34,542 nt of DNA from Planktomarina sp. (GTDB taxonomy: Bacteria > Pseudomonadota > Alphaproteobacteria > Rhodobacterales > Rhodobacteraceae): positions 1 to 34,542 of the forward strand of contig JADHLF010000025.1 of the NCBI GenBank assembly GCA_016780825.1, in the 5' to 3' direction. A program made the position numbers and the translations under genes. The notes under the pieces are model-generated. The model ran no database searches, was not told the DNA's origin, and saw nothing but the letters and a program-made list of their open reading frames with translations. Below, one piece after another: positions 23,653 through 33,101 of this stretch (position 1 is its first letter; each line of letters begins with the position of its first letter).

Positions 23653-25023
23653 ATGGAAATGACAGGCACTCTAAGCACAACCGCTGAGCGACTGTATCTC
23701 AGCATGAAAGATCTGCCGATTGTGTCCCCCCATGGGCATTGCGATCCCAGCTGGTTTGCGCAAAATCAACCCTTCGCCAATCCCGCGGCTCTTTTGGTCA
23801 CGCCGGATCATTATGTGTTTCGTATGCTCTATGCCCAAGGCATCCCTATGGCAGATCTCGGGATCGGCGCGCCCGGCGCTCAGGCAGATCCACGCGAGGT
23901 ATTTCGCCTCTTCGCCGCGCATTGGCACTTGTTTCTCGGCACGCCCACCCGGCTCTGGATGGACTATGTGCTGCGGGAGACATTGCAGATCTCGCAGCGC
24001 CTCTCTGCACAGACCGCCGATGGTATTTACGACTGCATATCGGAGCGCTTGCAGCAAGCGGAGTTTTTGCCCCAGGCGCTGTTTGAGCGCTTTAACATTG
24101 AGACCCTTGCCACCACCGACTCGGCCTTGGATGATTTGGCCCACCACAAAAGCCTTCGCGCCAGCCCTTGGCCCGGGCGGGTGATACCAACCTTTCGCCC
24201 CGACGAGGTGCTCGATCCGCTCGATCCAAATTTCGCAGATAACCTTGGGCAACTGGCAAAGATCACCGATCAGAGCCTCGACAATTTTGACAGCTATCTG
24301 GCCGCCCTGCGCATGCGCCGTGCGCAGTTCATAGACTGCGGCGCAACCGCCACCGATCATGCCGTTGATATCTTGCACACCGAATGGCTCGCAGATCCGG
24401 CCTCGCTCTATCTCAGCGTCGCAAAGGGCACCGCCACCCAAGAGGAGGCCCGGCGCTTCTATGGGCATATGCTGATTGAAATGGCGCAAATGTCGATCGA
24501 AGATGGGCTGGTCATGCAGCTCCATGCGGGCAGTCGCCGCAACACCAACCGCGCAGTTTTAGACAAGTTCGGTCGTGACATGGGCGCTGATATCCCCCTC
24601 ACCACCGATTGGGTGAATGGTTTGGACGCATTGCTCAACCGGGTTGGCAATTCAGCGGAGCTGCGCCTCATTCTTTTCACGCTCGATGAAACCACCTATG
24701 CGCGTGCTTTGGCGCCGATGGCAGGCCATTGGCCCTGTCTGCGGATTGGGCCGCCTTGGTGGTTTCACGACAGCGCCAATGGGATTGCGCGCTATTTTGA
24801 TCAAGTGGTTGAGACAGCCGGCTATTTCAATCTTGCCGGGTTCAACGATGACACCCGCGCTTTCCTCTCCATACCGGCCCGCCATGACCTTTGGCGGCGC
24901 GGGGTGGCCTTGCATTTGAGCCATCAAATCGAACGTGGTGCTTTTGGTCTCACAGAGGCCGAGGATCTCGCGCCGCTTCTGGCGGTTGATCTGGCACGAC
25001 AAGCCTATCGGATCGAGGCATAA
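23653..25023 (+). CDS. uxaC: Uronate (glucuronate/galacturonate) isomerase
   Basis: UxaC converts D-glucuronate to D-fructuronate and D-galacturonate to D-tagaturonate. The 456-residue protein is an amidohydrolase-fold enzyme: metal-binding LPIVSPHGHCDPSWFAQNQP near the start, FNIETLATTDS, MQLHAGSRRNTN, IPLTTDWVNGLDALL, RIGPPWWFHDSANG and LAGFNDDTRAFLSIPARHD near the end, all typical. The SD GGGGGATGG sits better before ATG 23659 than 23653; two residues are in doubt. The stop directly abuts the start of the next gene. With the reductase and dehydratases nearby it makes a full path to KDG. Confidence 0.94.
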   Translation: MEMTGTLSTTAERLYLSMKDLPIVSPHGHCDPSWFAQNQPFANPAALLVTPDHYVFRMLYAQGIPMADLGIGAPGAQADPREVFRLFAAHWHLFLGTPTRLWMDYVLRETLQISQRLSAQTADGIYDCISERLQQAEFLPQALFERFNIETLATTDSALDDLAHHKSLRASPWPGRVIPTFRPDEVLDPLDPNFADNLGQLAKITDQSLDNFDSYLAALRMRRAQFIDCGATATDHAVDILHTEWLADPASLYLSVAKGTATQEEARRFYGHMLIEMAQMSIEDGLVMQLHAGSRRNTNRAVLDKFGRDMGADIPLTTDWVNGLDALLNRVGNSAELRLILFTLDETTYARALAPMAGHWPCLRIGPPWWFHDSANGIARYFDQVVETAGYFNLAGFNDDTRAFLSIPARHDLWRRGVALHLSHQIERGAFGLTEAEDLAPLLAVDLARQAYRIEA

Positions 25024-26223
25024 ATGGGGCAGATTGTTCACTTCGGCCTTGGCAATTTTGCCCGGGCCCATCTGCTGGATTACACAGCCGATGCCGGCGG
25101 CGATTGGCAGGTTATTGGTGTTAATCTGCGCTCCAGCGCCACACGCGATGGTCTGGCGGCACAGGACTATGCCTATGCCCTCAAGGTCCAAGGCGTTGGG
25201 GTCAAGCAGATTAAGGTGCTAAACACCATTCTTTTGGCCTCAGAGGGTCAACAGCCCATTTTACAGGCCATGGCGAATGCCGATATCATCTCGGCAACCG
25301 TCACCGAAAAGGGCTACCATTTGGATCAGAATGGCCAGCTCAACTTGCAAGACCCGGTGATCCAAGCAGAGCTTGCCGGTCCGCCCCTGCGCAGCCTCAT
25401 CGGGTTCATCGCCCATAACCTTGCCCAAAGAGATCGCCCCGTCACCATCTTGAGCTGTGACAACCGCCCAGGCAATGGCGACGCCTTGCGTCAGGCCGTC
25501 CAACAGTTTGCGCAGGCCGCGCATTTGAGTGTTGATTGGAGCCTGGCACGGTTTCCCAACGCCATGGTTGACCGGATCACCCCTGCAACCACAGATCCTA
25601 TCCGCCAAGAGTGCAAAGACCCGATGGCGGTGCCCACCGAGGCATTTCGGGAATGGGTGATTGAAGATTGTTTTGCTGGACCCCGCCCCGATTGGCCGGA
25701 TGTGCAATTTGTCCAAGACGTGCGGCCTCATGAGCTGCGCAAATTGCGCATGCTGAACGGTGCGCATTCATTTCTCGCCTATGCCGGTCTGGCACGGGGG
25801 TATGACTTTGTTCACGAAGCCATTTCAGACCCCCAATTGCGCCGCCAAGCCCTGTCTTTGATGAGAGAGGCTGGCGCCACCTTGCCCCAAGATATCCAGA
25901 ACCAAGTGCCGGCCTATGCACAAGCGCTGCTCGTTCGGTTTGACAATGCGGAACTGGCCCATCGCTTGGATCAAATCGCGATGGATGGCAGTCAAAAACT
26001 TCCCTACAGAATATTGGAGACCCTGCGCATGGGCGCAGCACCCGTTTTGATCTTGGCCGTTCGCGCTTGGATGAGCTATTGCATCGCCCAAACCGCAAAG
26101 GGTAAAAAGCTGAATGATCCTTTGGCAGAGGATATCGTGCGGGCCGCAAACTCCGCTCAGTCAGAGCGCATGTTGTTGCAGCTGATTGGCGCAGAGGACT
26201 TAGCGCAACTCATTTTGGAATAA
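25024..26223 (+). CDS. uxuB: Mannitol dehydrogenase-family fructuronate/tagaturonate reductase
   Basis: UxuB reduces fructuronate to mannonate; UxaB reduces tagaturonate to altronate. Family signs are IVHFGLGNFARAHLLDYTAD for NAD binding, TILSCDNRPGNGDALRQAV, SLARFPNAMVDRITPAT and KLRMLNGAHSFLAYAGLARG with the catalytic Lys. At 399 residues it is shorter than E. coli UxuB (about 486), so loops or the N-terminal region are trimmed. It starts directly at the uxaC stop, so the two are one transcript. It is the only such reductase in the window, so it may serve both the glucuronate and galacturonate branches. It overlaps kdgK tail to tail by 14 nt. Confidence 0.85.
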   Translation: MGQIVHFGLGNFARAHLLDYTADAGGDWQVIGVNLRSSATRDGLAAQDYAYALKVQGVGVKQIKVLNTILLASEGQQPILQAMANADIISATVTEKGYHLDQNGQLNLQDPVIQAELAGPPLRSLIGFIAHNLAQRDRPVTILSCDNRPGNGDALRQAVQQFAQAAHLSVDWSLARFPNAMVDRITPATTDPIRQECKDPMAVPTEAFREWVIEDCFAGPRPDWPDVQFVQDVRPHELRKLRMLNGAHSFLAYAGLARGYDFVHEAISDPQLRRQALSLMREAGATLPQDIQNQVPAYAQALLVRFDNAELAHRLDQIAMDGSQKLPYRILETLRMGAAPVLILAVRAWMSYCIAQTAKGKKLNDPLAEDIVRAANSAQSERMLLQLIGAEDLAQLILE

Positions 26224-27073
26224 TCGCGCCACGATATTGCACCACCCGCGCCGCCAGCGCATGGCCCGCCTGGAGAGCCGCCGCTTGGCCCTTGCCCGAC
26301 AAGAGCGCCCCCAAATAACCACCGTTGAAGCTGTCGCCTGCCGCGGTTGTGTCCAGAACGTTTGTCACCGGTTCGTACTGCGCGACAACCGGCTCCCCAA
26401 GGGATAGAGGCCCGCGTGCTCCGCGTTTCAGCGCCCCAGATTTGGCCTGTGCTAAAAACCGCTGCGCAACCTGTGCCTCGGTCTCGCCAAACACATCCAT
26501 TTCGTCATCAACCGATGGCAAAGCGATATCAGCCCGCTGCCAAAATGCAGCTATGACTTTCTGCGCCGTCGCGCGATCCTCCCAAAGATGCGGCCTATAA
26601 TTGCTGTCAAAAATAATCTGAACCTGCGCCGCATGCAGCCACTCCAAAAGCGCCAGCCGCAAGTGTTGCGGCAAAATTGCAAGCGTGATCCCAGATAAAT
26701 ACAGGCCATCAAACTGTGCCAAACATCGAAAATCTGCATCTGAAAACATCTGCCGAGCGGCGGACTCACTGCGCCAATAGGTGAAACTGCGCTCCCCATC
26801 TGGCGCGGTGTTGATGGCATAAAGCCCCGGTGATTTATCTGCGATGCGCCGAATATTGGAATGACCCAGATCATTGGCCGCGATGAACTCCACAATGCGG
26901 TTTGAAAACATATCCTGCCCAAGACAGGTCACATAATCGACGCTTATGTCCGGCGCGCTGTGTTTGAGATAAATTGCCGTATTGAGCGTATCGCCGGCCA
27001 CGGCCAGATGCGCCTGATCGCCCTCCATCGACAATTCGATCATGGCTTCACCGATGCAGGCAATACGCTTCAT
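26210..27073 (-). CDS. kdgK: 2-keto-3-deoxygluconate kinase
   Basis: KdgK phosphorylates KDG to KDPG, which an Entner-Doudoroff aldolase then splits. The ribokinase/PfkB fold is seen in IACIGEAMIELSM at the start, VAGDTLNTAIYLKHS, and the ATP-binding signature NVLDTTAAGDSFNGGYLGAL near the end. The 287 residues from ATG 27073 are slightly short for the family (about 300-310). This start is translationally coupled: its ATGA overlaps the stop of the upstream EamA gene. KDG formed by UxuA and the UxaA-like dehydratase is the expected substrate. No KDPG aldolase gene is in the window. Confidence 0.92.
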   Translation of the reverse strand: MKRIACIGEAMIELSMEGDQAHLAVAGDTLNTAIYLKHSAPDISVDYVTCLGQDMFSNRIVEFIAANDLGHSNIRRIADKSPGLYAINTAPDGERSFTYWRSESAARQMFSDADFRCLAQFDGLYLSGITLAILPQHLRLALLEWLHAAQVQIIFDSNYRPHLWEDRATAQKVIAAFWQRADIALPSVDDEMDVFGETEAQVAQRFLAQAKSGALKRGARGPLSLGEPVVAQYEPVTNVLDTTAAGDSFNGGYLGALLSGKGQAAALQAGHALAARVVQYRGAIIPK

Positions 27074-27951
27074 TTTTGCTCCTTGCGCCAAATGATCAAC
27101 CCAGCGCTCATGATCACCACGGCCCCCAAAATCGTGCCCAAGTCTGGAACCGTGTCAAACAAAAGATAGCCCCAAATCGCCACGAAGACCAAAAAGGAAT
27201 AGGTAAATGGCATCAGCTGATTGGCCGTTCCAAAGCGGTGCGCATTGGTCAAAAGTTGATGACCGCCCCAGCCGAGGACGCCAAGGCTCACCAACACAAC
27301 CATGCCCCAAACCGTGTCCGGTTGTGTCCATGTCCAAATGGCAAAAGGCGCCATGAGCGCTGTGCCGATTAACCCCATGTAAAACTGCATGGTTTCCACC
27401 GCCACAATGCCGGACAATCGGCGCGTCATGATTGAATAGAGCGCCAAGGCGACCGCATTATACATTATCATCAGCATGGCTGGATGAAAGGCTGTCCCAA
27501 AGGGGCGCACAACGATCAACACGCCGATAAATCCCAAGACAATCACACCCCAGCGCCAGGGCTCCACCCGCTCGCGCAGAACGGAGACCGACAGAAAGCA
27601 CACCACCACCGGGCTGGAAAACATTATGGCCGAGACCACGGTCAGGGGCAAAAATTGCAGGGCATAGAAATTTGACAAAGTGGCAGAAACCAAAAGCAAG
27701 GCCCGGCTGATCACCTGCCAGACATGCCCTGTCTGGAACCGTTCGAGATTCAATCCGTCTTTAGAAATCACACCAATGGATATCACCAAATGCCCGGCAT
27801 AGCGCATGAAGGCCAATTGAAAGGCCGAAAACCCTGCCATCGCCAACCATTTGGCGCCTGTATCCACCCAGGAAAACAAAAGCCAAGCGGCCAGCATTAA
27901 AACAATGCCAAGGCGCGGCAGGTCTGCCATGGATTTTGCCACGACTGCCAT
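27070..27951 (-). CDS. EamA-family (DMT) transporter in the hexuronate locus
   Basis: The 293-residue membrane protein has about ten helices in two EamA repeats. Visible segments are GIVLMLAAWLLFSWVDTGAK, LAFMRYAGHLVISI, VVCFLSVSVLRERVEPW and the closing QLMPFTYSFLVFVAIWGYLL. Its end overlaps kdgK by 4 nt, and its start is 2 bp after the stop of the upstream dehydrogenase gene, so it is embedded in a leftward operon. It might export or import a sugar acid, but EamA substrates cannot be deduced from sequence. An in-frame ATG at 27930 is an alternative start. Confidence 0.9.
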   Translation of the reverse strand: MAVVAKSMADLPRLGIVLMLAAWLLFSWVDTGAKWLAMAGFSAFQLAFMRYAGHLVISIGVISKDGLNLERFQTGHVWQVISRALLLVSATLSNFYALQFLPLTVVSAIMFSSPVVVCFLSVSVLRERVEPWRWGVIVLGFIGVLIVVRPFGTAFHPAMLMIMYNAVALALYSIMTRRLSGIVAVETMQFYMGLIGTALMAPFAIWTWTQPDTVWGMVVLVSLGVLGWGGHQLLTNAHRFGTANQLMPFTYSFLVFVAIWGYLLFDTVPDLGTILGAVVIMSAGLIIWRKEQK

Positions 27952-27953
27952 GG

Positions 27954-28841
27954 TTACGCTTGAAACCGCTTGACGTAAAAATCAACCATTTGACTGACCA
28001 TATCCTCGGCTTGACCCATGTCACGCGCTTCGTTCAGCGCGGCCAGGGTCCCTTTGGACATCAGGCTGTCGACACCGGCCTCTTCGGCCATACGGGCGTA
28101 ATAACCAACATCTTTGGCGGCATTTTTGATTGCAAAAGCCAATTGTGACGGATCGCCATCCACCCCATAGGCTTTGACAAATCCCATCATGCCCGAATGG
28201 AGCGGGCCTGCGGCCATCACATCATAAAGCTGTGCGCGATCGACCCCGGCCACATCCGCCATCGCAAAGGCTTCTGCCATGGCATTGGCAATCGTCATTC
28301 CGAAAAAGTTATTGATCAATTTGATCGTATGACCAGATCCAACCGCGCCGAGATAGAACACATTTTCGCCCTGATCTTGCAAAACAGGCTCAACCGCATC
28401 AAAGGCGGCCTTGTCCCCAGAGGCCATGATATTGAGCAGCCCATCTTTGGCATGCGCCGGCGTGCGGCCCAATGGTGCATCCAAGAATTGCCCGCCGGCC
28501 TCTGCCACCTCAAGCGCAAGAGCGCGGCTGCTGCCCGGCAAAGAGGTGCCAAAATCCACCACAACCGCCCCCGGACGCAGCCCGGCAATCACCCCATCCG
28601 CTCCGCGCATCCGGCTCTCCACATGGTCAGATGTGCCCATGCACAGCATGACGATGTCGCTCGCCTCAGCAACAGCCTTGGCCGTGCTGGCCTCTTGCGC
28701 TCCGCGGGAGATGGCAATGTCCAACTGGCGGCGGTCTTTGTTGCCCAATACCGTCATCGCATAGCCGAGATCTTGCAGCCGGCCCACCATTGCGCCCCCC
28801 ATGAGACCCAGTCCGATAAATCCAATTCTTGCCTTGCCCAT
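27954..28841 (-). CDS. 3-hydroxyisobutyrate dehydrogenase-family reductase
   Basis: This 295-residue NAD(P)-dependent beta-hydroxyacid dehydrogenase has the Rossmann start IGFIGLGLMGGAMVGRL, the substrate segment DAPLGRTPAHAKDGLLNIMA, and the catalytic Lys region VGSGHTIKLINNFFGMT. The family includes tartronate semialdehyde reductase (GarR) and 3-hydroxyisobutyrate dehydrogenase; in the first the DAP.GR... motif usually reads DAPVSGG, so the variation here (DAPLGRTP) points to an uncommon subgroup. An AAGGGACG element lies upstream of ATG 28841. It lies between a Gfo gene and an EamA permease in the hexuronate locus. The substrate is probably a sugar-acid derivative; I do not assign a symbol. 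Confidence 0.88.
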   Translation of the reverse strand: MGKARIGFIGLGLMGGAMVGRLQDLGYAMTVLGNKDRRQLDIAISRGAQEASTAKAVAEASDIVMLCMGTSDHVESRMRGADGVIAGLRPGAVVVDFGTSLPGSSRALALEVAEAGGQFLDAPLGRTPAHAKDGLLNIMASGDKAAFDAVEPVLQDQGENVFYLGAVGSGHTIKLINNFFGMTIANAMAEAFAMADVAGVDRAQLYDVMAAGPLHSGMMGFVKAYGVDGDPSQLAFAIKNAAKDVGYYARMAEEAGVDSLMSKGTLAALNEARDMGQAEDMVSQMVDFYVKRFQA

Positions 28842-28876
28842 GGTCGTCCCTTTTTAAAATTTTCTGATTGAGCGCA

Positions 28877-29881
28877 TTACACCTGCACAGTGCCCATTTC
28901 AGATTGTCCCGCCAATTCAGCCTCTAAACTCAAAGCAACTTCCAAGGTTTTCGTGGCATCGGCCACATCGATCATTGGCTCTGCCCCGTCGATGACCTCT
29001 AGGAAATGATCCAACTGCGCATCCAACGGCGCTTTGATATTTGTCTCGGCAGATGCGGAGATTTTGTTGGCCGCCCGCCCCCAATCCTCGCCCTGCCACA
29101 GGGTCATGGAAGGAAAGCTCAAAGCCCCTTTGGTGCCCGTGATCCACATCATATCTTGATGGGTCGCGCCGATATTGGGATTTTCGCCTGTGCCAGCTTC
29201 AAAGCCCCAGGGGCTTGGTGTGACGTCGGAAAAGACAAGTGTGCCGACCGCACCGGTCTCAAACCCAAGTGCAATGGCACCTGTCTCGATCCGAACAGAG
29301 CCACGGTGCGACCGACCGCGCAACGCCGTGGTTTGAACAATTTCACCAATCGCAAACCGCAATATGTCGATGTCATGCACCAGATTAATCATGACCGGGC
29401 TGCCATCTTGGGTCCGCCAATTGCCCTGGAAATAAGCATCCGGCTTCCGCATCGCCCAGATCACCTGCACCGTTACCACATCGCCAATCTGTCCAGAGTC
29501 CAAACACGACTTCAGCTGCTGAACCACCCGATGATACCGGCGGTGATGGCCTACAAGCGACGCAATCTTATGGTCTTGTAAGACCTTCGCCAACGCGCGC
29601 GCTTGCTGTAGAGTTCCGGCCACAGGTTTTTCGATCAACATCGGCCAGCCCCGCGCGGCCGCTTCCATGCCATGGGCTGCATGCAAATGGGTTGGGGTGG
29701 CAATAATCACCCCATCCAAGGAGGCCTTTACCTCCGCCATAGAGGCAAAGCGCGGCGCATCAATATCCAGCGACATATTCGGATCGGCCAATCCGACAAG
29801 GGTGCACTCGGGATGGGCTTTGACCGCCTCCAAGTGCCGGATGCCAATCAGCCCGCCGCCAACCACCAAAATCTGTTTCAC
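28877..29881 (-). CDS. Gfo/Idh/MocA-family oxidoreductase (4)
   Basis: The protein carries ILVVGGGLIGIRHLEAV as dinucleotide loop, MLIEKPVAGTLQQ for the catalytic EKP motif, and VMINLVHDIDILRFAIGE as the substrate-domain helix with His-Asp. I chose GTG 29881 because it forms a GTGA overlap with the stop of the UxaA-like gene and has AGGGGC upstream; an ATG at 29902 would add seven residues without an SD. With this start it has 334 residues. It is the fourth member of its family in the locus and is not adjacent to the other three. Confidence 0.86.
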   Translation of the reverse strand: MKQILVVGGGLIGIRHLEAVKAHPECTLVGLADPNMSLDIDAPRFASMAEVKASLDGVIIATPTHLHAAHGMEAAARGWPMLIEKPVAGTLQQARALAKVLQDHKIASLVGHHRRYHRVVQQLKSCLDSGQIGDVVTVQVIWAMRKPDAYFQGNWRTQDGSPVMINLVHDIDILRFAIGEIVQTTALRGRSHRGSVRIETGAIALGFETGAVGTLVFSDVTPSPWGFEAGTGENPNIGATHQDMMWITGTKGALSFPSMTLWQGEDWGRAANKISASAETNIKAPLDAQLDHFLEVIDGAEPMIDVADATKTLEVALSLEAELAGQSEMGTVQV

Positions 29882-31380
29882 ATGACTGCCCCTATTTGCC
29901 ATGGAACAAATTCATAATCCCCGAGCCCCTGCGCCTCAGATTTGGTGACCTCACCGGAGGCCACGCGCAAAAACATCTCATAGATTTCGCGGCCCTTCGC
30001 CTCAACACTGACCCCTTTGGAGAGAATTTCACCGGCATCTATGTCCATATCTTCAGACATACGCTTTGCCATTTCGCTGTTGGTGGCCACCTTGATTGTG
30101 GGTGCGGGTTTGGATCCAAAGGCAGAGCCGCGCCCCGTGGTGAAACACACCAAATTGCAGCCACCGGCGATCTGGCCAGTGACAGAGGCCGGATCATAGC
30201 CCGGGCTGTCCATAAAGGTGAACCCACGGCTGCGCACGGGTTCGGCGTATTTATACACCCCGGTCAGAGGTGACGTTCCGCCCTTTGCTGCCGCGCCAAG
30301 GGATTTTTCCAAAATCGTCGTCAAACCGCCGGCCTTATTGCCGGGGCTTGGATTGTTATCCATGGAGCCATTGTTGCGTGCCGTATAATCCTCCCACCAT
30401 TTGATCAGACCAAGCAAGCGCTCCCCCACCGCCGGGGTCACTGCGCGGCGGGTCAACAGATGCTCGGCGCCATAGATTTCGGGTGTTTCGGCCAAAACGC
30501 CCGTCGCACCTTGGGCCGTCAACAGATCGCAGGCATACCCGAGCGCCGGATTGGCCGTCACCCCGGACCACGCATCCGAGCCGCCGCATTGCAGCGCGAC
30601 CATCAAATGAGAGGCGGGGCATTTTTCGCGGCGGGCTTGATTGGCGATTGGCAGCATGGCTTTGATTTTAGCAATCCCCAGCTCAACAGTTTGCCGCAGG
30701 CCCGCGACCTTTTGAATATTCATAGTTTGAAAGGTCTCGCTGTGCTTGAGCCCATAGGCCTCCAGCAACCAATCAATTTGGTTCATCTCACAGCCCAGGC
30801 CCACCATGAGAACCCCTGCATGGTTGGGATGTTTGGCATAGCCCCACATCACCCGCTGCAGCGCTTCAAACCCATCGCCGGAATCGGCCATACCGCATCC
30901 CGTACCATGGACAAAAGCAGCAACACCGTCCACATTTGGATAGTCCGCCAGCACATCGGGCGTAAAATGATCCGCGATCATTCGCGCAGCGGTGGCAGAG
31001 CAATTGACCGAGGTAACAATGGCAATGTAATTGCGTGTGCCAACCGTGCCGTTTTCGCGGCGATAGCCCATGAAATAGTCCTGCGTCGCGGCCGGGGCCA
31101 CCGCGCGTAAATCTGTGCAGAACTCATAATCTGTATCTGTGTTGCGAAAATCCACGTTATGCGTATGCACGTGATCACCCGGCAAAATCTCGCAAGACGC
31201 ATAGCCGATGATCTGCGCATATTTGCGCACCGGCTCGCCCATCGCCATCGCCTGCGTGGCGACCTTATGGCCCGAGGGTATCGTCGCGCGAGTCACAATC
31301 CGCTCAATTTCACTGCCGGGCGATAAACTGCGTGTCGCCGTCACCACCGTATCGGATCGGTCCAATCGTACGAAATCCAT
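29878..31380 (-). CDS. uxaA: Altronate dehydratase-type UxaA-family protein
   Basis: UxaA dehydrates D-altronate to KDG, and related GarD acts on galactarate. The 500-residue protein has an N-terminal SAF domain (about 1-95, HKVATQAMAMGEPVRKYAQI and GDHVHTHNVDF) and a large catalytic domain: MGYRRENGTVGTRNYIAIVT, LMVGLGCEMNQIDWLL, MVALQCGGSDAWSGVTANPA, NNPSPGNKAGGLTTILEKS and FTTGRGSAFGSKPAPTIKVA. The ETPEIYGAEHLLT segment matches UxaA better than GarD (EVTEVRDAIHLL), so I favour altronate. ATG 31380 with AAGGATTGAG just upstream is the likely start; the open frame goes on to 31437. Galactarate or another sugar acid remains possible. Confidence 0.83.
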   Translation of the reverse strand: MDFVRLDRSDTVVTATRSLSPGSEIERIVTRATIPSGHKVATQAMAMGEPVRKYAQIIGYASCEILPGDHVHTHNVDFRNTDTDYEFCTDLRAVAPAATQDYFMGYRRENGTVGTRNYIAIVTSVNCSATAARMIADHFTPDVLADYPNVDGVAAFVHGTGCGMADSGDGFEALQRVMWGYAKHPNHAGVLMVGLGCEMNQIDWLLEAYGLKHSETFQTMNIQKVAGLRQTVELGIAKIKAMLPIANQARREKCPASHLMVALQCGGSDAWSGVTANPALGYACDLLTAQGATGVLAETPEIYGAEHLLTRRAVTPAVGERLLGLIKWWEDYTARNNGSMDNNPSPGNKAGGLTTILEKSLGAAAKGGTSPLTGVYKYAEPVRSRGFTFMDSPGYDPASVTGQIAGGCNLVCFTTGRGSAFGSKPAPTIKVATNSEMAKRMSEDMDIDAGEILSKGVSVEAKGREIYEMFLRVASGEVTKSEAQGLGDYEFVPWQIGAVM

Positions 31381-31472
31381 CTCAATCCTTACACTTACAA
31401 CCTCGTTGCGCCTGTGGCCTGCGGGCGCATGGAACATGCAAAAAAGTCACCGGCACATCTGACGCCTGCATG

Positions 31473-33101
31473 CTACAGCAGGAGCGTGACGATATTTGGC
31501 CAAATCAACATGACTGCAAGTGCCAAAAGCTGCACGCAGATAAAGGGCAGAAAGCCTTTGAAAATATCCGTCAAAGAGATATGCGCCGGCGCAACTGATT
31601 TGAGATAGAATGCCGCGGGCCCGAAGGGTGGGGACAGAAAACTCACTTGCATATTCATGCAGAAAAGCACCCCAAACCAGACAGAAAGATAGCGGGGTTC
31701 CAATTGACCAATCAGGCCAATCTCTTCAATCGGCAAGCGCTGCACAATCGGCAAGAACACCGGAATGATCAGCAAAACGATCCCAACCCAATCCATAAAC
31801 GCACCCATGAACAGCAAGATCAGCATCATCATCAACAAAATGCCCATGGTGGGCATATCCAGCCCAACGATGAGATCTGCCACATATTGCGGACCGCCCG
31901 CGATGGTATAGGCCCCCGCCAAGGCCGCAGCCCCGATCGTCACCCAGATGATCGTACCGGTGGATTTGAGGGTGCGCATCAGGCTTTCCCATACAAGGTC
32001 AAAACTGGCCTCGCCTCGAAAGACAGAAATGATGAGCACCGCAACCACACCCATGCCCGCCGCTTCGGTGATGCCGGAGATCCCCCCATAAATGGAGCCT
32101 AAAACAACACCGATGACAACAATGGGGGCAACCAAACCCTTGCCCATGTTCCAACCGGTGCGGGCGCGTTCAATTCCGAAGGCAAAGAAGATCAATGCAA
32201 GCGAGATGGCCGTGAGCCCACCAAACCAGGGAATATAATCGGGGGTTCCATAGGCAATGGCATCGACGCCTTCTTCATAGATATTTTGCCCTGCAAGCGT
32301 GAAAAACACCACCCGCAGAAATAATGCAAAAGAGAAGCCCGCTGTGATGATCGACAAGAAGGCACCGAACAGCGCCCATTTTTCTGCGCCTTGCGGGTCG
32401 CCGGGTTTTGGCTCTGGCAAGGGCGCCTGCTCTGGATTGAGTTGCGTACGCACGATAATGTAAAGAATGAACATCATCGCCAACATGAATCCCGGCACGA
32501 AGGCGCCCGTGAACAGCGCTTTGATCGAGGTTTCAGTGATCAAACCATAAATGATCAACACAATGGACGGCGGGATCATAGTCCCCAGAGAGCCTGAGGC
32601 ACAGATCGTTCCGATGGCCAAGTTTTGATTATAGCCAAGGCGCAGCATCTGCGGCAATGCGATCAGACCAAGCAGCACCACTTCACCGCCGATAATGCCG
32701 GACATGGCGGCCATAATGACGGCCATGACCGAGGTCACAATCGCAATGCCGCCGCGTACGCCGGAGAGCCAGACGTTCAAGGAGGTATACATGCCCTTTG
32801 CAATGCCTGAGCGTTCCAGCAAGGCCGCCATGAAGATAAACAAGGGAATGGATATCAAAACGTAATCTGTGAGCAGCCCATAGATTTTCTGCGCCAATAT
32901 GTTCAACGGACCCGTGCCGAATTTTCGGGTGAGCAACCCGTCGCCAAAGCTCAAGGGATCGGCAATCAACGCCGGCTCAAACTTCATGACCAAAACCGCA
33001 ACCGCCATAACCGCAGAGGCCAGACCAAGCGGCATTCCAATGGCCAAAAGCACCAATAAACCGACCAAGAGGACGAGTGAAATTGTTCCAATATCCATCA
33101 T
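31473..33101 (-). CDS. TRAP transporter large permease (DctM family)
   Basis: DctM forms the transmembrane channel of a tripartite ATP-independent transporter driven by Na+. The 542-residue protein has about 13 helices; ISLVLLVGLLVLLAIGMPLG at the start, SGIIGGEVVLLGLIALPQML, the middle LGTMIPPSIVLIIYGLIT with the family's PP motif, and FLSPPFGPAAFYLKSVAP near the end. It is longer than standard DctM (about 425) by an insertion at about 215-320 (AGQNIYEEGVDAIAYGTPDY). This long form is typical of the mannitol/chloroaromatic and alpha-keto-acid group. It overlaps dctQ by 4 nt (ATGA) and is 92 bp upstream of uxaA. The substrate is not certain. Confidence 0.93.
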   Translation of the reverse strand: MMDIGTISLVLLVGLLVLLAIGMPLGLASAVMAVAVLVMKFEPALIADPLSFGDGLLTRKFGTGPLNILAQKIYGLLTDYVLISIPLFIFMAALLERSGIAKGMYTSLNVWLSGVRGGIAIVTSVMAVIMAAMSGIIGGEVVLLGLIALPQMLRLGYNQNLAIGTICASGSLGTMIPPSIVLIIYGLITETSIKALFTGAFVPGFMLAMMFILYIIVRTQLNPEQAPLPEPKPGDPQGAEKWALFGAFLSIITAGFSFALFLRVVFFTLAGQNIYEEGVDAIAYGTPDYIPWFGGLTAISLALIFFAFGIERARTGWNMGKGLVAPIVVIGVVLGSIYGGISGITEAAGMGVVAVLIISVFRGEASFDLVWESLMRTLKSTGTIIWVTIGAAALAGAYTIAGGPQYVADLIVGLDMPTMGILLMMMLILLFMGAFMDWVGIVLLIIPVFLPIVQRLPIEEIGLIGQLEPRYLSVWFGVLFCMNMQVSFLSPPFGPAAFYLKSVAPAHISLTDIFKGFLPFICVQLLALAVMLIWPNIVTLLL

